A stretch of DNA of 64,000 nucleotides from Sphingobacterium siyangense (GTDB lineage Bacteria > Bacteroidota > Bacteroidia > Sphingobacteriales > Sphingobacteriaceae), in the NCBI RefSeq assembly GCF_007830445.1, contig NZ_VLKR01000001.1, forward strand, positions 186,001-250,000. The letters run 5' to 3'. The position numbers and the translations under genes are program-made. Shown here one piece after another: positions 1 through 9,076 of this stretch; position 1 is the stretch's first letter, and every line of letters starts with the position of its first letter. The notes under the pieces were generated by a model. The model was not told where the DNA came from. It was given only the letters and a program-made list of their open reading frames with translations, and did not search any database.

Positions 1-662
1 CTCTACTTACCAGTGCAGTTGGCCTCCTTGGTTACTTTTATTGCCGCGCTAAAACACCCTACCAAGTCGCACGTAAAAAGGCTGAAAAAGTGAGTTTTAA
101 ACGCGTATTGCTTTTAGTAGCGCCCTTTGGAATCTGTCTTGCTCTAGGAGGTCTAGGCTTTGGCAGTATCTCCACTTTTATGACGCTTTACTATGAACAT
201 TTCAATTGGCAAAATGGCGCAGCTTGCTTAACTATATTTGGCGTATTCTTCATTTTAACACGGCTTATTTTCAATAAGGTTATTGACCAATATGGCGGGC
301 TTAAAGTTGCTTTAGTGAGTCTTTTCGTTGAAACATTAGGTCTCATGGTTATCGCAGTGGCTATTGATCCATTATGGACCCTATTGGGCGCAGCATTAAC
401 GGGTTTTGGCTTCTCACTGGTATTTCCAGCGCTTGGTGTCGAAGCCATTAAGCGGGTAGATCAAAGTCAACAAGGCTCTGCTCTGGCTGCTTACGGACTA
501 TTTATAGACATTTCACTAGGTATCACAGGCCCTTTAATTGGCTTTGTGGCCAATAATATGGGTATGACAGCGATATACCCATTTAGTACCATTATAGTCT
601 CTATTGGTTTTGCCGTTGTTGGAAACCTACTCTATCAAAAGCGGCGGGAGCTGACACCATAG
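1..662 (+). CDS. MFS transporter, C-terminal part (5' end outside window)
   Basis: The reading frame is open from base 3, with no start codon that must be used, so the gene begins before the window. The GTG at base 90 is an internal codon. About 219 residues are visible and hold roughly six hydrophobic helices with Gly-rich segments (LGGLGFGSISTF, GAALTGFGFSLVFPALG) typical of the C-terminal half of Major Facilitator Superfamily transporters. A cytoplasmic basic loop (residues VARKKAEK) precedes the first complete helix, as expected between the two halves of an MFS protein. The substrate cannot be told from this half. The gene ends at TAG and faces fabV convergently, with a palindromic terminator between them. 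Confidence 0.85.
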   Translation, partial: LLTSAVGLLGYFYCRAKTPYQVARKKAEKVSFKRVLLLVAPFGICLALGGLGFGSISTFMTLYYEHFNWQNGAACLTIFGVFFILTRLIFNKVIDQYGGLKVALVSLFVETLGLMVIAVAIDPLWTLLGAALTGFGFSLVFPALGVEAIKRVDQSQQGSALAAYGLFIDISLGITGPLIGFVANNMGMTAIYPFSTIIVSIGFAVVGNLLYQKRRELTP

Positions 663-691
663 TCTCCCAAACATATAAACATAGCATCAAA

Positions 692-753
692 GATATACCT
701 ACAAAAAGAGCGGATAATGTTTAAACATTATCCGCTCTTTTTGTAGGTATATC
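692..753. terminator. 62-bp perfect palindrome, bidirectional terminator
   Basis: Bases 692-753 read the same on both strands, with the centre in GTTTAAAC. The arms contain an A-run followed by GAGCGGATAAT on one side and the mirror with a T-run on the other, so an RNA from either strand folds into a long hairpin carrying U-rich sequence. It lies exactly between the convergent MFS gene and fabV and could terminate both. Confidence 0.8.
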
Positions 754-761
754 CGTTAAAA

Positions 762-1964
762 TTAACCTTCAATACTAGGTACACCAACAACTTCATTGGT
801 ATCAGCGTTGTAATCGATACCGTCGAAATTGAAACCGAACAAATTGAAAAACTCGTTACGGTAACCTTCAATGTCTGAAATTTCGGCTAAATTTTCAGTT
901 GTTGCTTTCTCCCATAATGCTGCAACTTCAGCCTGAACATCTTCACGCATTTCTAAGTCATCAACACGGATACGACCTTTGTCATCAAGCAATACCTTTC
1001 CGTCAGCGGTATAAAGTCGCTCAGCAAACAAACGTTGCATTTGTTCAATTGTACCTTCGTGAATACCTTTTTCCTTCATAACTTTATACAATAAAGAAAT
1101 GTATAAAGGAACAACTGGAATAGCTGAACTTGATTGTGTAACCAAGGCTTTATTCACCGATACATAGGATACACCATTAATATCGCTCAAAATCGCGTTT
1201 ATTGCAGGCACTGTTCCTTCTAAATCATCCTTTGCACGACCAATCGTACCATTACGGTAAATTGGATAAGTAAGTTCAGGACCTATGTAAGAATAGGCAA
1301 CTGTTTTTGCTCCTTCAGCTAACACACCAGCAGCTTTAAGATCTTCGATCCAAAACTTCCAGTCTTCTCCACCCATAACAGCTACAGTATTCGCAATATC
1401 TTCTTCATTTTCAACAGGCTGAATGGTAATGTCTGAAATTACACCTGTATGAAAATCTACCGTTTTGTTGGTAAAAGGTTCTTGTATCGGTTTCAAAACA
1501 GAAGCGTGTGCTACGCCAGTTTTTGGATGCGTACGACGTGGTGATGCCAAACTATAAACCACTAGATCAACCTGTCCTAGATCCTTTTTAATAAGTTCAA
1601 TAGTTTGTTTTTTCACTTCGTCCGAAAAAGCATCGCCATTGATACTTTTGGCATATAATCCCGCCTCATGGGCTTCTTTCTCAAAAGCTGCCGAATTGTA
1701 CCATCCAGCAGTTCCTGGCTTGCCTTCTGCTGCAGGTTTTTCAAAAAATACACCGATTGTAGCAGCTCCAGAACCAAATGCTGCAGAAATCCGAGATGCA
1801 ATACCAAATCCAGTAGAAGCACCGATTACCAATACTTTCTTTGGACCATTCGCGATCTCACCTTTGGATTTCACGTATTCAATTTGATTTTTAATGTTTT
1901 GCGCAGCCCCTTGTGGATGCGAGGTTAAACAAATAAAACCTCTAGTTCTTGGTTGTATAATCAT
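762..1964 (-). CDS. fabV: Trans-2-enoyl-CoA / enoyl-ACP reductase FabV
   Basis: This 400-residue protein matches the FabV/TER family, which reduces the trans-2 double bond of enoyl-ACP or enoyl-CoA with NAD(P)H in fatty acid synthesis. A glycine-rich cofactor loop is seen at about residues 48-54 (GASTGFG). The catalytic Tyr-x8-Lys pair that distinguishes FabV from FabI is visible as Y236 and K245 within IYRNGTIGRAK. The N-terminus (MIIQPRTRGFICLTSHP) is family-typical and supports the chosen start. Length is normal for the family. FabV enzymes are known to be less sensitive to triclosan than FabI. The gene is apparently monocistronic, ending at the palindromic terminator. Confidence 0.95.
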   Translation of the reverse strand: MIIQPRTRGFICLTSHPQGAAQNIKNQIEYVKSKGEIANGPKKVLVIGASTGFGIASRISAAFGSGAATIGVFFEKPAAEGKPGTAGWYNSAAFEKEAHEAGLYAKSINGDAFSDEVKKQTIELIKKDLGQVDLVVYSLASPRRTHPKTGVAHASVLKPIQEPFTNKTVDFHTGVISDITIQPVENEEDIANTVAVMGGEDWKFWIEDLKAAGVLAEGAKTVAYSYIGPELTYPIYRNGTIGRAKDDLEGTVPAINAILSDINGVSYVSVNKALVTQSSSAIPVVPLYISLLYKVMKEKGIHEGTIEQMQRLFAERLYTADGKVLLDDKGRIRVDDLEMREDVQAEVAALWEKATTENLAEISDIEGYRNEFFNLFGFNFDGIDYNADTNEVVGVPSIEG

Positions 1965-2125
1965 CTTGATTAATTTTCTTACTACTTGTTTTATTGATTA
2001 GGCAAAATAAGGAATTTTAAATGAGAAAATCGCGATAAAAATCAATTAGTTTTTGTTTCATTTCCATTTGAACGGACATTTGCTTACTTTCACAAAGTTA
2101 AGTATACATCGCACTCCTTTTATTT

Positions 2126-3064
2126 ATGCCAATCCAATTTACAATAAAAAAGAATAAAAAAAATGCACTTTTTTTAGGAACGCTAGCTGCATTATTTTTT
2201 GCCAGCACCTTCGTTCTAAACCGAATTATGGCAGTCTCCGGTGGAAGTTGGCAATGGACAGCCTCTTTACGTTTTATTTGGATGCTTCCAATCTTACTTA
2301 TCATTGTTGCCATAAGAGGAAACCTCATCGATTTACTCAAAGAAATCAGATCCAACCGTTGGCAATGGCTTCTTTGGAGTACGATCGGATTCGGGCTATT
2401 CTATGCAACACTTACCTATGGCGCAAATTATGGCCCATCTTGGCTCGTAGCTAGCACCTTCGAATTCACCATTATAGCCGGCATGTTTATTGGTCCGCTA
2501 CTTGATAAAAAAGGGCAACGAAAAAGCATTTCAAAAGCTTCACTCCTCTTCTCCATCCTTATTTTTTTAGGTATTCTTTTGATGCAAATTTCAGAAGCTC
2601 AATCAACCTCCTTAAACACAATGCTATTGGGAACCATCCCGGTGTTGATCGGCGCTATTGCCTACCCCTTAGGTAACCGTAAAATGATGAAAATATCGAA
2701 CAATAGATTGGATGCTTTTCAACGTACACTCGGCATGACACTCTGTAGTATGCCATTTTGGATTATCCTGAGCCTATTTGGCTATTTAGATAATGGCCTG
2801 CCCACTGATAGTCAACTTTTCCAAACCTTTTTAGTAGCCATTTGTTCGGGAGTGATTGCCACACTTTTATTTTTCTCAGCTACCGATTTCGTTCATCAGG
2901 ACCATAAAGCATTGGCAGCTGTAGAGGCAACACAGGCTATGGAAGTCATTTTTACGTTGGTTGGCGAAATTCTTATCCTGCAGGCGGCGCTTCCAAATGT
3001 ATATTCCTGTATTGGTATTGTCATGGTGGTCATTGGTATGATTTTACATAGTCGCACAAGTTAA
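2126..3064 (+). CDS. DMT-superfamily (EmrE/EamA-like) exporter
   Basis: A 312-residue membrane protein with about ten hydrophobic segments arranged as two similar halves, as in drug/metabolite transporter (EamA-type) proteins. The start FLGTLAALFFASTFVLNRIMAVSGGSWQWTA resembles the multidrug-resistance efflux group of this superfamily. A short basic, cytoplasmic N-terminus (KKNKKN) precedes the first helix, giving an inside orientation. The substrate is not predictable from sequence. It runs divergently from fabV and ends 8 bases from the stop of the convergent ABC exporter gene. Confidence 0.85.
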   Translation: MPIQFTIKKNKKNALFLGTLAALFFASTFVLNRIMAVSGGSWQWTASLRFIWMLPILLIIVAIRGNLIDLLKEIRSNRWQWLLWSTIGFGLFYATLTYGANYGPSWLVASTFEFTIIAGMFIGPLLDKKGQRKSISKASLLFSILIFLGILLMQISEAQSTSLNTMLLGTIPVLIGAIAYPLGNRKMMKISNNRLDAFQRTLGMTLCSMPFWIILSLFGYLDNGLPTDSQLFQTFLVAICSGVIATLLFFSATDFVHQDHKALAAVEATQAMEVIFTLVGEILILQAALPNVYSCIGIVMVVIGMILHSRTS

Positions 3065-3071
3065 TAATACC

Positions 3072-4861
3072 TCACCTTTCATCTGCTTGTAATGTTCTGC
3101 TTATTTTACTCAGGTTTAAACTATTGGCCATTGCTGAGAAAATATCATAATAAGTTCCTTTATGTGCGTATAGATCTTCATGTTGCCCTTTCTCCACCAC
3201 CATTCCCTTTTCCATAACCACAATGGCATTGGAATCGATGATCTGAGAGATACTATGGGAAACGATAATTACTGTACGGTCTTTCTTTATGGCATCCAAA
3301 CTATTTTTAATCTGTTCGGTCGCGATGGCGTCCAAATTAGCCGTAGGCTCGTCGAGAAAAATAATCGGTGGATTTTTTAAAAATAAACGGGCTATGGCGA
3401 TCCGCTGCTGTTGGCCCCCTGATAGTGACTGCGCATCTGAATCATAACCTTTGGGCAGATCCATAATCTGCTCATGAATATAGGCTTTCTTGGCTGCTTC
3501 AATAATTTCTTCCCTAGAACTTCCCATCTTACCATACTCGATATTTTCAAAGATAGTCCCTTTAAAAATATGATTACGCTGCAAAACCATACCGATATGT
3601 CGACGGAGAAACGCTGTATCATACTTTGCCAGATCTACCCCATCCAAAAAAATTTGGCCACTGCTAGGTTCATAAAATTTATCCAATAAGTTGATAATCG
3701 TGCTTTTCCCGGCCCCACTCAGCCCCACTAAAGCTGTGATTTCATTCGGCTTGATCTCAAAATTCACGTCCTTTAAAGCAACGGTTCCATTTGGATATTC
3801 AAAAAATACATTCCGTAACGCCAAATGTCCTTGAATATGTGCTGGCTTATAATCACCCTTTGATTCAATATGCTCGTCAGATTCCAAAATTTCGAAGAAA
3901 GATTCTGAATAGATCAGGGCATCGTTTACCTCATCATAAATACGGTGCAACTGACGTATCGGCGCCGAAACGTTATTAAATAACATGATATGAAACATAA
4001 TCGCACCAATAGTAATTTGGCCAGAGAGAACAAGATAAGCTGTTAAAACGATGATAATGACGACAGCAATCTGTTCGACAAAATTTTTAATGCTATCATA
4101 AAGAAAACTCGTTTTTCGAGTTTCCATTTGATTCTCCGTCATTTCAAATTGGATCTTTTCATGACGTTTAGCTTCTTCTGGCTCCCGAACGAATGATTTA
4201 ATTACTAAAATTGAATCGATCAAACTAATGATCCGGTTATTTTTCGACTCCCTGTAATTGCGCATCTGCCGCCTAAAGCCTGTCAACTTGGAGGCTTGAG
4301 TCTGACTAATATAAAGGTACAAAGGAATAACAGCCACTCCCACCAGCCCTACATATACATTAGCATAGAACATACAGATTAATGCTATGATTGCATTTGC
4401 AAACAAAGGCAGAATATCAATAAAGAAATTTTGGACTAAACGTGTCAACGAGCTAATACCGGCGTCTATTCGGGTAGCCAATTTTCCACTTTCATTATCA
4501 CTTGAGGTATAAAAGGCTAACTTATAGGTTAAAATGCGGTTTACAATGGATTGAGAGAAGTCCCGTGCGTATAAATTCGAAGTTTCTCTCCGTAAAATTT
4601 CTGACCAAACTGAACAAAAGCGTAGACAATTTCTTTAATTAACAAAATAATACTGATCATGCCCACTAGATACATGCCTTTTGATAAGGGTTCTTTGGCG
4701 ACCATCAGATCATTAATCCGATCGACGGTATAACGTAAAATAAAAGCGTTTATTTGCGCAGCAAAAGACCCCACTACCGTTAATAGCAAGGTATAAATAA
4801 TCAACTGACGATAAGGTTTGGCAAAGGGAACAATTTTTTTAAATAATTGCGGGATAGTCAT
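3072..4861 (-). pseudogene. ABC exporter (membrane plus ATPase half-transporter), frameshifted
   Basis: Two minus-strand frames together make one ABC-type exporter of about 595 residues. The 5' part (ATG at 4861, MTIPQLFKKIVPFAKPYRQ) encodes the first transmembrane helices and stops at 4541. The remainder, in another frame, carries the other helices and a full nucleotide-binding domain with Walker A (GLSGAGKST), signature (LSGGQQQR), Walker B (IIFLDEP) and H-loop (IIVSHS). The frames join near 4570: reading on in the second frame gives YARDFSQSIVNRILTYKLAFY, the expected continuation. The span is 1790 bases, which is 2 more than a multiple of three, so either two bases were gained or one was lost. 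It may be a real lesion or an assembly error. A longer upstream ATG (4930) is less likely as start. Confidence 0.8.
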
Positions 4862-4955
4862 TGAAATTGATTTTAATATAGAGGAAACAACTAATCTAGG
4901 GACATTGTTTAAATGAAAGCATAAAATCAATGTGATCGCAATGACATACTACGAC

Positions 4956-4990
4956 AAAAAAGGCGTATCGTTTCAGGATACGCCTTTTTA
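4956..4990 (-). terminator. Rho-independent terminator of the S1/P1 nuclease gene
   Basis: A 13-bp stem (AAAAAGGCGTATC pairing with GATACGCCTTTTT) with a short loop lies just past the stop of the minus-strand nuclease gene. Read on the minus strand it ends in a T-run. Confidence 0.8.
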
Positions 4991-5012
4991 ATAATTTATG
5001 GTAGCCGTAATA

Positions 5013-5807
5013 TTAACCAAAAATTCGGTTTAATACTTTAGCTAGCCTTAAGCCACCTTTTAGCATACATTGCTCCATAATATCCTTGTTTTGATAAACA
5101 TAGGAGTACGATAAATTGGCATTATTAGCTACGTCAGCGTAAATCTTTTCAGCCAATTGATTTGACTCATACAACCAGTTAGCGAGCTCTCCAGCTGCCA
5201 GCTGTTCATTCTCTTTTTTGTTATTCACATCTAAAACAGTTGCAAACTCGGTATAACTATACTTCTCATTGTCTACCAAATCACTATCCCAAACACGGTG
5301 AATATTTGATTTTTTTCCAAACCAGCTTACTTCAATCTTATTACCACCTTGATCCTCGGCACGGCTAACATGCATGGGTTGATGCGCATCGCCCAGAATA
5401 TGGATCAAGAAATACAGGTTTTGCTTTTGTTGATCCATTGGAATAGTCTTATCTGCAAAGGATTTCTCAATACGGAGCGCTGTCTTATACAGATTCTCAT
5501 CAGCTGAATTTTCTAAACCCAATTGAAAATCGGCCCAGGGTAAATTTGAGTTTAAATTTATAAAATGAGAATTCCCCAGTTTTTTAAATTCAGGATTGGG
5601 ATCTGATTTGATAAAATCCCCCCAGTTGGCCCAATAGGCCAGCTTTTGCTGTCCAATAATTTTTCCAATATTCTTTTTGGCTTTTTTAGTCAAATGGCGT
5701 TCCGCAATTTCAGCCACGACACGATGCCCTGTTGTCCCCCACGCAAATACCGAAGAAAGTTGAAAACACAATGCCATTGCCAGCAAACCCTTGATCATTT
5801 TTCTCAT
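5013..5807 (-). CDS. Secreted S1/P1-family zinc-dependent nuclease
   Basis: A 264-residue protein with a signal peptide (MRKMIKGLLAMALCFQLSSVFA) predicted to be cut just before WGTTGHR. In S1/P1 nucleases the mature N-terminal Trp is a zinc ligand, and the WG..GH start is diagnostic. Further ligand-type motifs are visible: HFIN, LIHILGDAHQPMH and GGNKIEVSWFG...NIHRVWDS with the D..H and H...D pattern of the trinuclear zinc site. The length is typical for bacterial members. The enzyme is expected to act in the periplasm or outside the cell on single-stranded nucleic acids or as a 3'-nucleotidase. The gene appears monocistronic with its own terminator. Confidence 0.92.
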   Translation of the reverse strand: MRKMIKGLLAMALCFQLSSVFAWGTTGHRVVAEIAERHLTKKAKKNIGKIIGQQKLAYWANWGDFIKSDPNPEFKKLGNSHFINLNSNLPWADFQLGLENSADENLYKTALRIEKSFADKTIPMDQQKQNLYFLIHILGDAHQPMHVSRAEDQGGNKIEVSWFGKKSNIHRVWDSDLVDNEKYSYTEFATVLDVNNKKENEQLAAGELANWLYESNQLAEKIYADVANNANLSYSYVYQNKDIMEQCMLKGGLRLAKVLNRIFG

Positions 5808-5932
5808 TAGATTGTTGTTTTAAATGATGACGAAGCTCCTACCTGTTAGAAAAACGCCGTTCGCTCCCACAAACTGGAGTTGAAAAGCGGAATCAGACCT
5901 GTAATAACTCATCTTACTATACTGAATGTTAA

Positions 5933-6394
5933 TTATTTGAAAATATCGAACGTATACTTAGCCGAAGACCAAAACTCATCCAAAGCAATTATTCGAGGCT
6001 TAAAAAAAGAAATGAGCTCGGCCCAGTCATCCTCTTTAAAAACACTGTAACCGGTTAAGCTTGTATAGATCCGACAAATCGGCTTTCCATATTCGTCCAT
6101 TCCGTCCATATCCCAAATCCACTCTTCTTCAAGAAGATCCTGCAACAATGCTTTAAACTGAAGAAATTGTTCTGCCATTAATGCCCTGAGCCCAGCATCA
6201 GGTTGGGACCACTGTATCGCAATAGTTGCCAGCTTCTTATCCGCATCCATTCTGAAGTATAAATGCTTAATACCTGTCCTGTAGTTAATCCAATTTGCCT
6301 TCTCCCCATCTGCCGATGCATGTAAAGCCATAAATTGTCCAAACTTCGTCCAGAATAACTGTTTCAATTGTTTTATCTCTTCCCTTGAATACAC
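5933..6394 (-). CDS. DUF4268 domain protein
   Basis: This 153-residue protein has the features of DUF4268 proteins common in Bacteroidota: an N-terminal YSREEIKQLKQLFWTKFGQFM segment, a W-N-Y-T-G-I-K-H core (residues about 35-45) and acidic or aromatic C-terminal motifs (EEEWIWD). No signal peptide or membrane segment is seen, so it is probably cytoplasmic. The function of this family is not established, although related domains occur in restriction-like proteins. It is separated from the nuclease gene by about 125 bases and runs divergently from the lipocalin gene. Confidence 0.8.
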   Translation of the reverse strand: MYSREEIKQLKQLFWTKFGQFMALHASADGEKANWINYRTGIKHLYFRMDADKKLATIAIQWSQPDAGLRALMAEQFLQFKALLQDLLEEEWIWDMDGMDEYGKPICRIYTSLTGYSVFKEDDWAELISFFKPRIIALDEFWSSAKYTFDIFK

Positions 6395-6493
6395 CGATAC
6401 AAATTTTTAGTCAACAAAATTAGTAAAATAGCTCGGTATGTCTAAACCTTATTGGTATCAAAATTGTTGTTTTAACAATAAACATATTCGAAG

Positions 6494-7030
6494 ATGAACA
6501 TGGATAAGAAAAAATCACTGTTACTATTAACTGGCATAGCACTTGGGGCTGTGGCTTATAACGCCTTTAAACCTGTCGTCTCGCGACCTGATGTCGTGGA
6601 TCCATTTGATTTGGATAAATATCTTGGAAAATGGTTTGAAATAGCCAGACTCGACTTCTATTGGGAAAAAGGCTTAAGTCAAGTTTCCGCAGAATATAGC
6701 AAAAATAAAAATGGCACAATACGTGTCAATAACCAAGGGTACTCCGAAGACAAAGAACGCTGGAAACAGTCTATCGGAAAAGCCAAATTTGTCAACAGCC
6801 CCAATGAAGGCGCACTTAAAGTATCGTTCTTTGGTCCTTTCTACAGTGGATATAATATTGTAAAAATAACGCCGGATTATAAATACGCACTCGTTTTTGG
6901 TGACAATCTAGACTATATGTGGATTTTAGGCCGTGAGACAGAGATTCCAGATAAAATCAGAAATGAATTTTTAACCTATGCCCTGCAATGTGGCTATGAA
7001 ACCGGCGATCTTGTATGGACCAAACATTAG
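6494..7030 (+). CDS. Lipocalin family protein (Blc-like)
   Basis: A 178-residue protein with the lipocalin signature around residues 44-52 (YLGKWFEIARLDFYWEKG) and later SCR-like motifs (VSFFGPFYSGYNIVKI, YKYALVFGDNLDYMWILGR). Bacterial lipocalins (Blc group) bind lipids or other hydrophobic ligands at the envelope. The N-terminus has a hydrophobic segment (SLLLLTGIALGAVAYNAF) but no lipobox cysteine, so it looks like a signal anchor or an uncleaved export signal and not a lipoprotein signal. Two in-frame ATGs (6494 and 6500) are possible starts. Its last bases overlap the stop of the convergent gene at 7027. Confidence 0.9.
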   Translation: MNMDKKKSLLLLTGIALGAVAYNAFKPVVSRPDVVDPFDLDKYLGKWFEIARLDFYWEKGLSQVSAEYSKNKNGTIRVNNQGYSEDKERWKQSIGKAKFVNSPNEGALKVSFFGPFYSGYNIVKITPDYKYALVFGDNLDYMWILGRETEIPDKIRNEFLTYALQCGYETGDLVWTKH

Positions 7031-7332
7031 TCGAAGATCGGAGCTAATAGCGGGTAGTTTAACGTCTTGTCCTGTGTGAGTACATCAGCTATTTCCTCAA
7101 TATCTTCCGGCGTGATTGCATTTCTGATACCTGCATTGTAGAGATTTACAAGAAATAGGGCACCAGCACGTTTTTCGTTGAGTGGCAAAATTGAACTCCC
7201 GACATAAAAATTTAATACAGATACTGCATAATCACCAAACACGTTAAAACCGAAATCACCATTTTTCTGTAGGCAATAACGCATCATTTTTTCAAAATCA
7301 GAACGCAAAGTATCTTTAATCTCAGTAGTCAT
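7027..7332 (-). CDS. Small conserved-looking protein of unknown function
   Basis: I do not recognise this protein. The likely start is ATG at 7332 (MTTEIKDTLRSDFEKMM), giving 101 residues; the open frame extends to 7380 but that N-terminus (MMLCAISSTCASKKIF) does not look coding. The protein is soluble, mildly acidic, rich in helical segments, and has no signal peptide. The core reads FGFNVFGDYAVSVLNFYVGSSILPLNEKRAG. The stop codon overlaps the lipocalin stop region by four bases in convergent arrangement. Confidence 0.6.
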   Translation of the reverse strand: MTTEIKDTLRSDFEKMMRYCLQKNGDFGFNVFGDYAVSVLNFYVGSSILPLNEKRAGALFLVNLYNAGIRNAITPEDIEEIADVLTQDKTLNYPLLAPIFD

Positions 7333-7416
7333 GAAAATCTTTTTAGAGGCACAGGTACTCGAAATAGCGCATAGCATCATACACTTCTCTCCTGGCAGGA
7401 CAAAAATGCAAAAAAT

Positions 7417-7457
7417 ATCCCAAACAATGTACCGCTAAGCAGTAGATTGTTTGGGAT
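7417..7457 (-). terminator. Terminator of the ammonium transporter gene
   Basis: A 12-bp perfect stem (ATCCCAAACAAT at 7417-7428 with its complement at 7446-7457) and a 17-base loop follow the amt stop. On the minus strand the stem is followed by ATTTTTT. Confidence 0.75.
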
Positions 7458-7483
7458 AAACTATGCGTTATGCTGCGACTAGG

Positions 7484-8788
7484 TTACAATGCTTCTGCAT
7501 GTTGAGAAACATCCAAACCAAGCTCTTCATCTGTCTCTTCGACGCGTAATGGAGCAATAAGATCGGTGATCTTCAATAGCACAAGTGAACCAACGAAGGC
7601 AAAAAATGACACGGCAAATAGTGCGACCATATGGACAAAAAACAACTTCGTTTCGCCAAAAAATAAACCATTGTCCACAACAACAGGATTAATGTTATGA
7701 TGGGCAAACACACCGGTAAGTACCATACCAACCATGCCACCTACCCCATGACAAGGGAATACATCCAAGGTGTCGTCGATACTTGTTTTACTTCTCAGAT
7801 ATACAACCAGATTACTAACCAACGCGCCAACCAAGCCAATGATCATCGCATGTGGAATACTGACAAAACCAGCTGCTGGTGTAATCGCAACCAAACCAAC
7901 AACGGCACCGATACATGCCCCCATTGCTGAAGGTTTCTTTCCACGTATGATATCAACAAATATCCATGCCATGGCGGCCATTGCTGATGCTGTAGTCGTT
8001 GTCGCAAAAGCGTAAGCTGCCAAAGAATTTGCTCCACCAGCTGAACCTGCATTAAATCCAAACCAGCCAAACCACAAGAGTGCTGTACCTAATATCACGT
8101 AGCTTATGCGCGCCGGATTATGAATTTGCATTTTACGTCCTTTTAAATAAATCGCTGCTGCCAATGCTGCCCAACCTGCCGACATGTGCACAACTGTACC
8201 CCCGGCAAAATCAAGAACACCAAATTTTGCTAATATACCTTCAGGGTGCCAAGTAGCATGTGCCAACGGCATATAAATAAAAATACTGAACAGAATAATG
8301 AATAGCATAAATGAATTAAAACGAATACGTTCCGCAAAAGCCCCCGTAATCAATGCTGGTGTGATAATCGCAAACTTTAATTGAAACATCGCAAACAAAA
8401 CCAAAGGTATAGTGGGAAGCGCTCCCCAAGCGACATTCCCTAATGTACCTTTCATCATAAAAAATGTACGCGGATCACCGACAATACCACCGATATCATC
8501 GCCGAAAGCCAAACTGAAGCCAACAATGACCCAGAGGATTGTCATTAAACACATACATATAAAGCTTTGCATCATCGTTGAAATTACATTCTTCTTGCTA
8601 ACCATACCGCCATAAAAAAAGGCAAGTCCAGGTGTCATAATTAACACCAATGCAGAAGAAGTTAACAACCAGGCCGTATCTCCCGTATCAAATTCTGCCT
8701 TGTTTAAATCAGACAAGTCGATGGACGGAAATACAAGTCCCAATACTCCCAAAAGAACTAGAACAATGAGTGGAATAATTTTTTTCAT
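7484..8788 (-). CDS. amt: Ammonium transporter, Amt/AmtB family
   Basis: A 434-residue polytopic protein with about eleven to twelve transmembrane helices and an N-terminal signal-like helix. Amt signatures are clear: GLAFFYGGMVSKKNV near the N-terminus, DFAGGTVVHMSAGWAAL carrying the first pore histidine, and DVFPCHGVGGMVGMVLTG carrying the second. These twin histidines line the ammonium conduction path in AmtB. The protein takes up ammonium across the inner membrane, usually under nitrogen limitation. No glnK/PII gene is next to it; instead it is divergent from an outer-membrane porin gene, suggesting the pair is co-regulated for ammonium or nitrogen uptake. Confidence 0.95.
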   Translation of the reverse strand: MKKIIPLIVLVLLGVLGLVFPSIDLSDLNKAEFDTGDTAWLLTSSALVLIMTPGLAFFYGGMVSKKNVISTMMQSFICMCLMTILWVIVGFSLAFGDDIGGIVGDPRTFFMMKGTLGNVAWGALPTIPLVLFAMFQLKFAIITPALITGAFAERIRFNSFMLFIILFSIFIYMPLAHATWHPEGILAKFGVLDFAGGTVVHMSAGWAALAAAIYLKGRKMQIHNPARISYVILGTALLWFGWFGFNAGSAGGANSLAAYAFATTTTASAMAAMAWIFVDIIRGKKPSAMGACIGAVVGLVAITPAAGFVSIPHAMIIGLVGALVSNLVVYLRSKTSIDDTLDVFPCHGVGGMVGMVLTGVFAHHNINPVVVDNGLFFGETKLFFVHMVALFAVSFFAFVGSLVLLKITDLIAPLRVEETDEELGLDVSQHAEAL

Positions 8789-8940
8789 TTGTTTAAACTG
8801 ATTAGTGTTTTCAATATATTAATAAAATTGTTAAAAAAATACAAGAACAAAACAAAAACCTACTTTCCCTTATAATTTTTTCAAATATAAACTCTTTTTG
8901 TTAAAAAAATACTATGTCATTTTATTTTTTATGATTTTTT

Positions 8941-9076
8941 TTACATAATTTCACAAAAACAAACACAAAAACCATAATTACCAATTAATTTTTAAACAAA
9001 AACCAATACAAAACAGATAAAACAAAAGAATTAAGCCTTAAAAAATCAAACAAATCAAACTTAAACCAAAAAAAAC
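8941..9076 (+). promoter_or_regulatory. G-poor A/C-rich leader before the porin gene
   Basis: The 288-base divergent region between amt and the porin gene is very AT-rich. Its porin-proximal 136 bases contain only a few G residues on the plus strand and are dominated by A and C. This predicts an unstructured 5' leader ending in an A-tract just before ATG, in keeping with translation initiation in Bacteroidota that relies on A-rich sequence. The promoters themselves could not be fixed with confidence. Confidence 0.4.
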
